From NCBI GenBank assembly GCA_937921865.1, contig CAKZWF010000062.1, positions 1 to 34,470 of the forward strand: DNA of 34,470 nt, written 5' to 3'. Shown here in pieces: positions 25,246 through 33,024 of this stretch. Numbering within the stretch: the first letter of the stretch is position 1; every line of letters starts with the position of its first letter. The notes beneath the pieces are model-generated. The model had not been told where the DNA came from. It made no database searches and saw only the letters and a program-made list of their open reading frames with translations. Position numbers and translations under genes: made by a program. Source of the stretch: an uncultured Pseudomonadales bacterium. Its GTDB lineage: Bacteria > Pseudomonadota > Gammaproteobacteria > Pseudomonadales > Azotimanducaceae.

Positions 25246-28200
25246 GTTACCTTTGTTGCATGCATCGTTGGCTCCTGGGATTTCGCGAGCACGACAACTG
25301 TATCACCAGCACAGAAAGCTAGATCTTTCTTCGCTGGGCACATATAGAAATGATGAGAAAAGTCACCGTACTTGTTTTTCATCGCCTCCTCAGGATGTTT
25401 CGGCAGTAGACCGATCACTCTACCGTCAGTATAGAAGTGGCCTAGTGCGTCTGCGAATGTCTGACCAACCAGAGCGTGTTCTGGGCCAAGTACAAAGGAG
25501 CGTATAAACACTCCATTTTCGAGTGAGATCATATCCAGCAACATTGAAGATACGTGCCCACGACCTGAAGCAAGCCGCGCCAGGAGTCGCTCTATCACGA
25601 TCGACGTTGGCACTATGATATCCGCGCCTGCATCTTCGAAAAGCTGACGATTGTCCGCGTCCAACATCTCCGCAACGATATGCGGAAAGACAGTGATCCT
25701 GTCTTCTTTATTCAACTCGACCAACTCGTCGTGTATCAGGTGGGTTTTCAGAATAGTCTGGGCGTCAGCCTGGCTTGCCTTCTCACCAAATTCGGCAACG
25801 CCTTGTACTGCACCCGACATAATGACTACATGCGTCCATTCTTTTTCATTCTCAATAAACGTCGAAGCTATCTCACCAGGTTGGCTTAGATCACCACTCC
25901 CTCTCTCTGGAAGAGTTTCCACTTGAGAATCTTCCAGATATAGACGCAGGTACTTGGCAAGGGCGTTGGCTCGAGCTTCTGGTCCAATTACCAACACCTG
26001 GGCAGTATGGGCCGTGGGAGGGATAATCGATTCCGATTTCTCCTCATATGAGATCTCTCTGTGTAGACTAGTTATCACCCGATTTCTTCGAGAATTCTTG
26101 TAAGATTTGAAATCTTTAGATGCACAGATCAGATAGTCTGCTGGATCTAGTGTTCGCGAGAGATCAGCCGAAGAAATCAGTGGACGAGTTGCCTGGCCGG
26201 CTACGGTTCTAACGGGGGAGCCTGGTTTTGTGATTGTCCCGAAGTCCTGACCAGAAGTACCGACAACTGAAATATTGTGGTCGCTTAACTCACGGATATA
26301 GTGCTCCAGAGTCGGGCTTTTCCCATCCAGGTGTCGCGCAACCACCTTCGCTTTCAACAAATACCATTCTGATCCCTGCCTGCCGGGCGACAGTGCGTCT
26401 AGAGCGAGATCAACCGCGCTAGCACCAAAACAGGCAATTGCCAGTAGCCTTTTGGATATCTCGTCCGGGTCTACTATCTGGTTGACCTTCTCGGCCTTAT
26501 AGTGCGCCTGATCCTGTATTTCCCCAAGTTCGCCAACAATAAAGATGTTTTTGTTGAATTTACGCAGCGAAAGGGCCGTGAGTACATCCCGATCGTGCTC
26601 ACCAGCGAGAATGATTGCACAACTTGCATGTTGTGCCTGGGCCTGCTCAAGTGTCTTTCGTTGTGCCGGATCAGCTCGAATGTATAGAACCCGTCGAAAA
26701 GAAAACCACCAGCCAGTCAAATATGGCCAGCCCTTTTTTCGCCGCTCCAATCGCCATCGTTTAAGCGGAAGTTCCTCATCGATTTCGGCGACGATGACAA
26801 TTCTGCCCGTGTGGGTCGAACCTCGCGATGTAAGCGTGTATACGAGACCAGGTCCTCGGCTGTTCCATCCGAAGATCAGGGTATGGCCTCTCAGTTTTCC
26901 CGTGTCGCTTAGTCCTCTTTCGCGGTCCTGGCGTAAGTCTCTAATCTTGTTGAAGCTTCCGATTATCGCAGCCAGTGGGAAGCCCAATCCGACCAGGGCC
27001 AGAAGCGTGACCAGCAATTGCGACCAAGGCGATATCGGAAATATTTCGTTTTCATAGCCGGAGGCGACGAAGGTGAACATCCAGAGAAAAGCGGCAGGGA
27101 AATTAAAATTTCCTATGGGGTCACTGGCGTTTACACCTACCGCATAGATTGATTCCAGGTATTGAACTACTCCAACTGATAACATCATCAGAACTATCGA
27201 CAGGACGAGCTTGACGATGAATCTTAGCCAGGAGTATATGGCTTCCCTTTTTCGATACGAGTCGCCCATCCGATTGTAGTTGGCTTTCGGAGAAAACATG
27301 AGCACAAAGAGGAACCCTAAAGAAGACACAATTAGATACTCCATCGGGATTGTTTGACCGATGTATTCGTTTTCGACCAGGGCCTGATCTGCTCCACGGT
27401 GTCGAGGGACGGGCTTGCGAAGCAGATTCTCTTCTATCGGTGCAAGTTTTGGATTCGAGAGCATCAGGTTGTTCCACTGATCGAGAAGCATTGACGTCAA
27501 GCGCCTGACGATGTCGACATCTCGGATATCTGAGTCGGACTCGGTTGTTACCAGATATGTTGTGACGGCTAACATGGGGGCCGGGAAATTATAGTTGCGC
27601 CATTGGTCAGGAAATTTGTCTCCGTCCAGATTAGAAGGTGACTCCAGCTTTCGGTAGTACGGATACTTCTGCTGGTGCTGCTCACCGAAGACGCCGAGCA
27701 ACCAATTTCTTTCCTTTGTTTCAGTTTCAGAAAGAATACCGTCAATTAGCAGCTCAGGTATCGCCAGCTGCAGCCGGTATTTTTTTAGATCGTCAGGGAG
27801 TGCAGGCAATGTCGAATTTGCGTTATCCTCACCACCAGGAGCCTGTTCGCCACCCTCTTGATTAGTTCGGTAGCACTTTGCATTCAGCAAGAATTCTTGG
27901 AAATTGACGATCGGCTTTAACGTTCCAGAAATCACATACGCATGAACAGCGCCATTGGCGAGAAGCCGGTCTTCGAGAGGGCAGGCTTTGTTCCGTTTTT
28001 CAGCAAGAATCTCTTTCCACTTGTCTCCGGGAGCCACCTCTCCTTGTTCGCAGTCGATCAACCTATCCCCATTCTTACAAATGAATTTTGGTTTGTTTGC
28101 TCCTTGAAGTTCCGGGTGTCGACCCAGTAGAACCATGCCGTGGTTTCTGTTTACCGAATCAAGATTGCCTAGGTAGATTTTTTTACTGCAGAGACTTCTG

Positions 28201-28841
28201 AAATTTTGATCGACCGGTTCTGGGCAATCATTCGAGTCACTGTTATCCACTCGTTCGCCAGACGCTGCAGTTACTATTTGAATGAAGCTGTCGTACATCG
28301 GCAAAACTACACGAAGGTCATCAAATTTCGCGAATGAGCTAGGGTAAACCTTAGGTGAGCGAGTTGCGTCGAAGACTACTTTCTGAAGATCGCCCTGACC
28401 GGCTCGATATATCACGTCATTTTGAACAAGCGCGAAGGTCTTGCAGGATTCGTCGTTCTCGGAAATATTCCTGCAACTATCGACTGGTTGCGGATCCGCA
28501 TGCTGACTCTCGCTGACATTCGAGCCCTCCACCAGCCTCATGCCTAGATGCTGTAGATTCTCGATACTGCCTGAGGTTGTGATTGGCTCGATAGCCAGAT
28601 TGCCGATCTGCGGATCGCACTCCGCATTTTCTGAGTCGGAATCACAATTCGTGTAAATCGCCGCCCGTTCGGTAAATGCTTCAATAAGTGTTTGGTAGGC
28701 TCCACCCTCTTTCCCACCGAGTATCTTGATATTTGAATCACCGACCGTTGCCGTTTCCACGTCACAACCCCCTGCAGCCATGAACAGGTACAAGATCAGT
28801 ACAGGCGCTCTTGGGCTCAAAAACCTACTGTCGATGTTCAT
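25236..28841 (-). CDS. TAXI-like binding domain fused to a CASTOR/POLLUX-like RCK ion channel
   Basis: A 1201-residue protein. The signal is at 1-26, with GGC (C26, Asp at +2) a weak lipobox. The extracytoplasmic TAXI-like domain, about 38-490, opens IKILGGKEGGAYQTLIEAF, has TSGSIENLQHLG at 89-100 and FALVQNDVIYRAG, and closes with the late lobe PMLAVTTYLVTTES. Membrane part: TM1 500-517, TM2 541-563, a pore-loop candidate FLWMFTFVASGYENEIFP at 585-602, and TM3 about 608-630. Cytosolic RCK module 1 starts near 651 (GHTLIFGWNSRGPG); module 2 starts near 948 (QVLVIGPEARANALAKYL). An RCK_C-like domain at about 1105-1185 contains DGRVIGLLP. This resembles CASTOR/POLLUX (PF06241-type) channels rather than Trk or simple K+ channels. 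The ectodomain has ten cysteines in close pairs. A ligand-gated ion channel is inferred. GGAG precedes the ATG at unusually short spacing. Confidence 0.8.
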   Translation of the reverse strand: MNIDSRFLSPRAPVLILYLFMAAGGCDVETATVGDSNIKILGGKEGGAYQTLIEAFTERAAIYTNCDSDSENAECDPQIGNLAIEPITTSGSIENLQHLGMRLVEGSNVSESQHADPQPVDSCRNISENDESCKTFALVQNDVIYRAGQGDLQKVVFDATRSPKVYPSSFAKFDDLRVVLPMYDSFIQIVTAASGERVDNSDSNDCPEPVDQNFRSLCSKKIYLGNLDSVNRNHGMVLLGRHPELQGANKPKFICKNGDRLIDCEQGEVAPGDKWKEILAEKRNKACPLEDRLLANGAVHAYVISGTLKPIVNFQEFLLNAKCYRTNQEGGEQAPGGEDNANSTLPALPDDLKKYRLQLAIPELLIDGILSETETKERNWLLGVFGEQHQQKYPYYRKLESPSNLDGDKFPDQWRNYNFPAPMLAVTTYLVTTESDSDIRDVDIVRRLTSMLLDQWNNLMLSNPKLAPIEENLLRKPVPRHRGADQALVENEYIGQTIPMEYLIVSSLGFLFVLMFSPKANYNRMGDSYRKREAIYSWLRFIVKLVLSIVLMMLSVGVVQYLESIYAVGVNASDPIGNFNFPAAFLWMFTFVASGYENEIFPISPWSQLLVTLLALVGLGFPLAAIIGSFNKIRDLRQDRERGLSDTGKLRGHTLIFGWNSRGPGLVYTLTSRGSTHTGRIVIVAEIDEELPLKRWRLERRKKGWPYLTGWWFSFRRVLYIRADPAQRKTLEQAQAQHASCAIILAGEHDRDVLTALSLRKFNKNIFIVGELGEIQDQAHYKAEKVNQIVDPDEISKRLLAIACFGASAVDLALDALSPGRQGSEWYLLKAKVVARHLDGKSPTLEHYIRELSDHNISVVGTSGQDFGTITKPGSPVRTVAGQATRPLISSADLSRTLDPADYLICASKDFKSYKNSRRNRVITSLHREISYEEKSESIIPPTAHTAQVLVIGPEARANALAKYLRLYLEDSQVETLPERGSGDLSQPGEIASTFIENEKEWTHVVIMSGAVQGVAEFGEKASQADAQTILKTHLIHDELVELNKEDRITVFPHIVAEMLDADNRQLFEDAGADIIVPTSIVIERLLARLASGRGHVSSMLLDMISLENGVFIRSFVLGPEHALVGQTFADALGHFYTDGRVIGLLPKHPEEAMKNKYGDFSHHFYMCPAKKDLAFCAGDTVVVLAKSQEPTMHATKVTHP

Positions 28842-28990
28842 TCTCCATTTCAGTTCGTCGCCGAAAATCCCTGAAGCTGCGTTTAGTCGACCCGACCAGG
28901 TATTCTGTTCCCAAGAAACAGGATTTCACAACATGCTCTGCACGACTCAAGACAATAAGCTAACAAATACCCTCAGTCGCATGAAGTAAT

Positions 28991-29005
28991 ATCGGTTAAA
29001 CCGAT
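28991..29005. promoter_or_regulatory. 15-bp palindrome between channel gene and isoprenoid operon
   Basis: ATCGGTT, A, AACCGAT: two perfect 7-bp arms around one base. It lies 150 bp upstream of the channel start and 80 bp upstream of the FAD oxidoreductase start, in a 243-bp divergent gap that holds no gene I can support. It is a candidate operator for one or both directions. Confidence 0.5.
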
Positions 29006-29084
29006 GTAGCATGCTGAATTTCCCGGCTTTCTACTTCTATTCAATGTGCTTTCACAACACGCCGTTTTAGGGGAAACACTGCTC

Positions 29085-31232
29085 GTGACTGGGGACAAAC
29101 CGATCGAAGTGGCTGTGATTGGTGGCGGCTGCGGCTCCATGGCGGCGGCATTCGAACTATCCCGTCCGGAACACCGGGGTAAATATCACGTTACCGTTTA
29201 TCAGGTCGGATGGCGTTTAGGCGGCAAAGGTGCCTCTGGACGCGGCGCAGCCGATCGCATCGAAGAACACGGATTACATATCTGGCTCGGATTCTACGAA
29301 AATGCTTTTCGGCTCATGCGGGAGTGTTATACGGAACTCGATAGGGACCCAAGCGCCCACAGGATTGCGCAGTGGACAGATGCCTTCTTTCCCGACGCTC
29401 ATGCCGGTGTTGCAGAACTTGGGCACGCTGGGCACTGGTCCAACTGGACTGCATTTTTTCCACCTGCCGACGGCCTGCCCGGCGATCCACTTTCCACTCA
29501 CAATCCTTTCACGATCAACAACTACGTCGTGCGCACCCTCCAACTGCTTCACTCTCTCATCCTGGGGTTGCGCAGCAGCGATCAAACCAGTGAACCAGAT
29601 CTGCCTTACGAGACAACGGCTCCAGATTCGAACGCCGCGTTGAGCAGCATGCTGCGGCTGGTTGAAGTTGGGGTATTGACGTCTGTTGCCGCCGTGCTGG
29701 AAGCCATCAAAATTCTGGAGGTGGTCCTCAGATCGATTGCCGCCTATCCGCATAGTCTCCTGGTTCAGTTCATTGAACTCATTGCCAGCAGCGTCAGGAA
29801 CCTGCTTGAAGGCATTGTGACCAGCGATCCAGCGGTAAAGTTGCGTTGGGAGATCATCGACCTGGTAATCGCGATTATGGTTGGGGCTGTTCGTTACCGG
29901 CTGCTGACTGATCCTCGAGGCCTGGACTCAATTAATCAGTACGAGTGTCGGGAATGGCTCCTGGAAAACGGCGCATCAGAAACTTCAGTGAATTCTCCGT
30001 TTGTGCGCGGCCTGTACGACCTTGCCCTTGCCTATGAAGACGGCGACCCAAATCGTCCGGGCCTTGCCGCGGGTCAGGCGATTCGCGGATCCTTAAGAAT
30101 GTTTTTTACCTATCGGGGTTCACTTTTCTGGAAGATGAGAGCCGGGATGGGCGACATTGTCTTCGCACCTTTCTATGAGGTTCTCAAACGCCGCGGCGTG
30201 ACCTTCAAGTTTTTTCATCGTCTACAGAATGTTCGTCTGGCCGATCCCGCAACTCTGGCACCTGGCGAAAAGTCTTACGTGCAAGCACTGGAGTTCGACA
30301 TACAGGCTGAAACTGTCGACGGTTTGGAGTATCAGCCACTTCGCGATGTTCATAGCGTACCGTCATGGCCATCACAACCGGACTACGCCCAGCTCGTGGA
30401 TGGTTCAGCTCTCGCCGAGAATGGTTGGGACCCCGAATCGCATTGGGATACTCACCGGTCGTCGCCACTGACACTAGAGGTCACCCGTGACTTTGATTTC
30501 GTCGTTCTCGGAATAGGTGTTGGGGCAGTTCCATACGTCTGCAGAGAGCTTGTTGAACAGGATCATCGCTGGCGAATGATGGTCGACAAGGTTAAGACGG
30601 TGGCAACGCAGGCGTTTCAGATCTGGATGCGAGAGGAAATGTCCGAGCTTGGCTGGAAAGAACCGCCGGTAACGCTGTCAGCATTCTGCAAACCATTCGA
30701 TACCTGGGCGGACATGACTCATCTTGTTCCCGAAGAGAGCTGGGCGGATGTGCCTAAGTCTATCGCCTACTTCTGCAACATCCTCGCGGATCCCGAGTCA
30801 GCGAATGCTGAGCTGGATCCTGAGTATCCGGAGCAACGCCACGTCGAGGTGCGCGACAACGCGATTCGCTTTCTGAATGAGAAAATTGGCGAGCTCTGGC
30901 CTGGTGCAGTTGACGGCAAGGCCTTTCGTTGGGATCTGCTTGTTGACCCAGCCGACGAAAAGGGAAACGGCCAGGCGCAGTTCGATTCCCAGTACTGGAC
31001 AGCCAACGTGAATCCTTCCGATCGTTATGTGTTGGCGTTGCCTGGCAGTATGGACTATCGTATTTCCCCGCTGGACAACACCTACGACAACATGACGGTC
31101 GCAGGCGATTGGACTGACTGCGGCTTTAATGAAGGGTGCGTGGAAGCTGCGGTGATGTCAGGACGACTCGCTGCTCATGCAATCTCCAATTCACCGGCAT
31201 TGGAGGAGATCATAGGTTATGACCATCCGTGA
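29085..31232 (+). CDS. FAD-dependent oxidoreductase, phytoene-desaturase/amine-oxidase-like
   Basis: A 715-residue flavoprotein. The N-terminal Rossmann motif is VAVIGGGCGSMAAAFELS, followed by VTVYQVGWRLGGKGASGRG, the RxGG segment of the amine oxidase/CrtI superfamily. The C-terminal FAD block is MTVAGDWTDCGFNEGCVEAA. A long insert at about 150-310 is mostly hydrophobic or amphipathic helix (for example LTSVAAVLEAIKILEVVL), suggesting monotopic membrane contact and a lipid substrate. Length exceeds the usual 450-550 residues. The GTG at 29085 is preferred: AGGGGAA lies 9 bp upstream and the protein then begins MTGDKPIEVAVIGGG; a GTG at 29046 is also open. Its end overlaps the next gene by 14 bp. 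With a prenyl synthase two genes on, desaturation or oxidation of an isoprenoid is inferred. Confidence 0.85.
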   Translation: MTGDKPIEVAVIGGGCGSMAAAFELSRPEHRGKYHVTVYQVGWRLGGKGASGRGAADRIEEHGLHIWLGFYENAFRLMRECYTELDRDPSAHRIAQWTDAFFPDAHAGVAELGHAGHWSNWTAFFPPADGLPGDPLSTHNPFTINNYVVRTLQLLHSLILGLRSSDQTSEPDLPYETTAPDSNAALSSMLRLVEVGVLTSVAAVLEAIKILEVVLRSIAAYPHSLLVQFIELIASSVRNLLEGIVTSDPAVKLRWEIIDLVIAIMVGAVRYRLLTDPRGLDSINQYECREWLLENGASETSVNSPFVRGLYDLALAYEDGDPNRPGLAAGQAIRGSLRMFFTYRGSLFWKMRAGMGDIVFAPFYEVLKRRGVTFKFFHRLQNVRLADPATLAPGEKSYVQALEFDIQAETVDGLEYQPLRDVHSVPSWPSQPDYAQLVDGSALAENGWDPESHWDTHRSSPLTLEVTRDFDFVVLGIGVGAVPYVCRELVEQDHRWRMMVDKVKTVATQAFQIWMREEMSELGWKEPPVTLSAFCKPFDTWADMTHLVPEESWADVPKSIAYFCNILADPESANAELDPEYPEQRHVEVRDNAIRFLNEKIGELWPGAVDGKAFRWDLLVDPADEKGNGQAQFDSQYWTANVNPSDRYVLALPGSMDYRISPLDNTYDNMTVAGDWTDCGFNEGCVEAAVMSGRLAAHAISNSPALEEIIGYDHP

Positions 31233-31962
31233 CAATGGGGAGTCGGTTGACTCCCAACCCAAACGAATGCATCGCGATGACCCCGAGCGCTCAGAACCTG
31301 TGCGCTCCGCAAAGCATCATGTCGAAGGCAATGGTGGCTGGCGTGAGACGCTAACGGGACGCCCCGCGGCGAACGGCGATGCCGCACCTGAAGCAGCTGA
31401 GGATACCGTCGGCTACGGCGTGAAGCTCGGCTACAAGCTGATCGAAGATCAGATCCTCAAGGGCCAGAAGATCGCTGAGCAATGGCGCTCACCAGGCTGC
31501 GAGGCAAAAGACGAAGACGAGTGGCCCCGCGTACTCGGGCGACTGCTCAATGTCTATCGCGATCTTGGCTCAGTCTATATGGATGCAACCGAGTCAATCA
31601 TTTCCCGAGTGGCCAATCTTGCGATGGAGTATGAACCAGGCGCTGATAAACCATCGGAATCCGCACCGGGTATCAGCGCCCCCGACATCCCGATAACAGT
31701 GTCATCGGCAAAGAAGGTCCGAATCCAACTGGACCTGAAACCCCAGGCCGGCGGTAATCTGAGTATTCCGGCTCTGCATGGTCTTGATCGTGCCGCAGAA
31801 CCATTGACCACGGTCTACTTCGCACCTGGTTCAACAACAAATCCCCCGGAGCTTAACGTCGAGATCCCCGACGAATGCATCGCAACCGCATACACGGGGG
31901 TTGTAGTCGACGCTGACACAAACGAACCCATGGGTACCTTGTGCGTGCATGTGGTGGACTGA
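31219..31962 (+). CDS. Hypothetical protein of the isoprenoid operon
   Basis: A 247-residue protein with no family recognised. The first 60 residues are charged and look disordered. A helical part at about 64-140 (GYGVKLGYKLIEDQILKGQK, then LLNVYRDLGSVYMDATESII) is faintly like phasins, the proteins that coat polyester or lipid granules; this is a weak impression only. A proline-rich linker follows, then a beta-rich C-terminal part from about 155 (ITVSSAKKVRIQLDL to TLCVHVVD) that may be an Ig-like sandwich. The ATG lies inside the end of the oxidoreductase gene, with GGAGGAG about 11 bp upstream. The next ATG follows its stop by 3 bp. Tight coupling suggests a structural or scaffolding role for the pathway enzymes. 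Confidence 0.8.
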   Translation: MTIRDNGESVDSQPKRMHRDDPERSEPVRSAKHHVEGNGGWRETLTGRPAANGDAAPEAAEDTVGYGVKLGYKLIEDQILKGQKIAEQWRSPGCEAKDEDEWPRVLGRLLNVYRDLGSVYMDATESIISRVANLAMEYEPGADKPSESAPGISAPDIPITVSSAKKVRIQLDLKPQAGGNLSIPALHGLDRAAEPLTTVYFAPGSTTNPPELNVEIPDECIATAYTGVVVDADTNEPMGTLCVHVVD

Positions 31963-31965
31963 GTA

Positions 31966-33012
31966 ATGTCGGCTCAGTTTGAAGAGCGCACAGATAACCT
32001 TGTGAATGAGGTGATGAACGAATACGGCTGCATCACCCGTCGGGAAGTAGAACGCTATCTTCCCCAGGGCGCGCCGCAACGTCACTTGTATGATCCGATT
32101 GCAGACTATCCCAGACGGGGTGGGAAGATGATGCGGCCGAGCATCTGCATCGCGAACGCCAGAGCTTTCGGAGCCGATCTGGAAGACGCCTTGAGTTCTG
32201 CGGTGGCTATCGAGCTGTTGCACAACGCACTACTCATACACGATGACATCCAGGACGAAAGTGAAGAGCGACGTGGTATTCCCACGCTGCACAAGCTCTA
32301 CGGGGTGCCTCTGGCGATTAACGCTGGCGACACCCTGGCGATGCTGAGCCTTCGCCCACTCATCGACAATGTCCTGACCATTGGCCCGAGGATCTCGAGC
32401 GCCATTATGGAGGAAGCCCAACATATGGCGCTCGCCTCCGCAGAAGGCCAGGCGATGGAGCTTGGCTGGATAAGAGATCACAGCCTTGACCTCGGCGATG
32501 AAGACTATCTGGAAATGGTGTTGAAGAAGACCTGCTGGTTTGCAACCATCTTTCCCAGCCTGGTCGGCGCACTCATTGGCACCCGGCAGTCAGAAGGCCG
32601 CGAACAGCTGCTCAAATTCGGCTTCTTTCTCGGGGCGGCATTTCAGATCCAGGATGACGTAATGAATCTGCTTGCGGATGCTCGTTACGGAAAAGAAATC
32701 GACGGCGATATCTATGAGGGCAAGCGTACAATTATGCTTCTGCACGTGTTTCGTTGCGCGAATTTCGAAGAGAAGCAGCTGCTGACAGACATAATGGCGT
32801 TACCGCGAGAACAACGGGACGCAGACAAAGTCAATTTCGTGCGCGGATTGATGGATCGCTACGGCTCGATTCCGTATGCGAAGGCTATTGCGCATGGGTT
32901 GGCTGGCGCCGCCCTTCATGAGTACTCGGGGATCTACGGCAACCTGCCTGCATCGCGCGATAAAGAATTCATCCGCCGACTCGTCACCTGGGTATTCGAA
33001 CGAACAAGTTAA
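31966..33012 (+). CDS. Polyprenyl (trans-isoprenyl) diphosphate synthase
   Basis: A 348-residue all-helical prenyltransferase that condenses IPP with an allylic diphosphate. The first aspartate-rich motif is DDIQD at 93-97, followed by the substrate-binding RRG (LHDDIQ type family: SEERRGIPTLH). The second motif is QIQDDVMN with D230, D231 and N234, the DDxxN variant seen in many GGPP-type synthases. The chain length of the product cannot be read with confidence; the residues before the first motif (HNALLIH) have no large aromatic, which would permit C20 or longer. It is placed in the operon with a desaturase-like enzyme, not near ubiquinone or MEP genes, so it probably serves a dedicated product. 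Confidence 0.93.
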   Translation: MSAQFEERTDNLVNEVMNEYGCITRREVERYLPQGAPQRHLYDPIADYPRRGGKMMRPSICIANARAFGADLEDALSSAVAIELLHNALLIHDDIQDESEERRGIPTLHKLYGVPLAINAGDTLAMLSLRPLIDNVLTIGPRISSAIMEEAQHMALASAEGQAMELGWIRDHSLDLGDEDYLEMVLKKTCWFATIFPSLVGALIGTRQSEGREQLLKFGFFLGAAFQIQDDVMNLLADARYGKEIDGDIYEGKRTIMLLHVFRCANFEEKQLLTDIMALPREQRDADKVNFVRGLMDRYGSIPYAKAIAHGLAGAALHEYSGIYGNLPASRDKEFIRRLVTWVFERTS

Positions 33013-33024
33013 GGAAACGCTGGC

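Noticed and set aside
22444..28841. TRAP transporter system of the TAXI type
   Set aside because: The binding modules fit, but no small or large TRAP membrane subunit is present, and the partner gene encodes a pore with RCK domains instead.
25236..28841. Simple TrkA/KefC-type potassium transport protein
   Set aside because: The RCK modules fit, but the membrane part is a short pore module rather than 10-12 helices, and the large binding ectodomain does not occur in those families.
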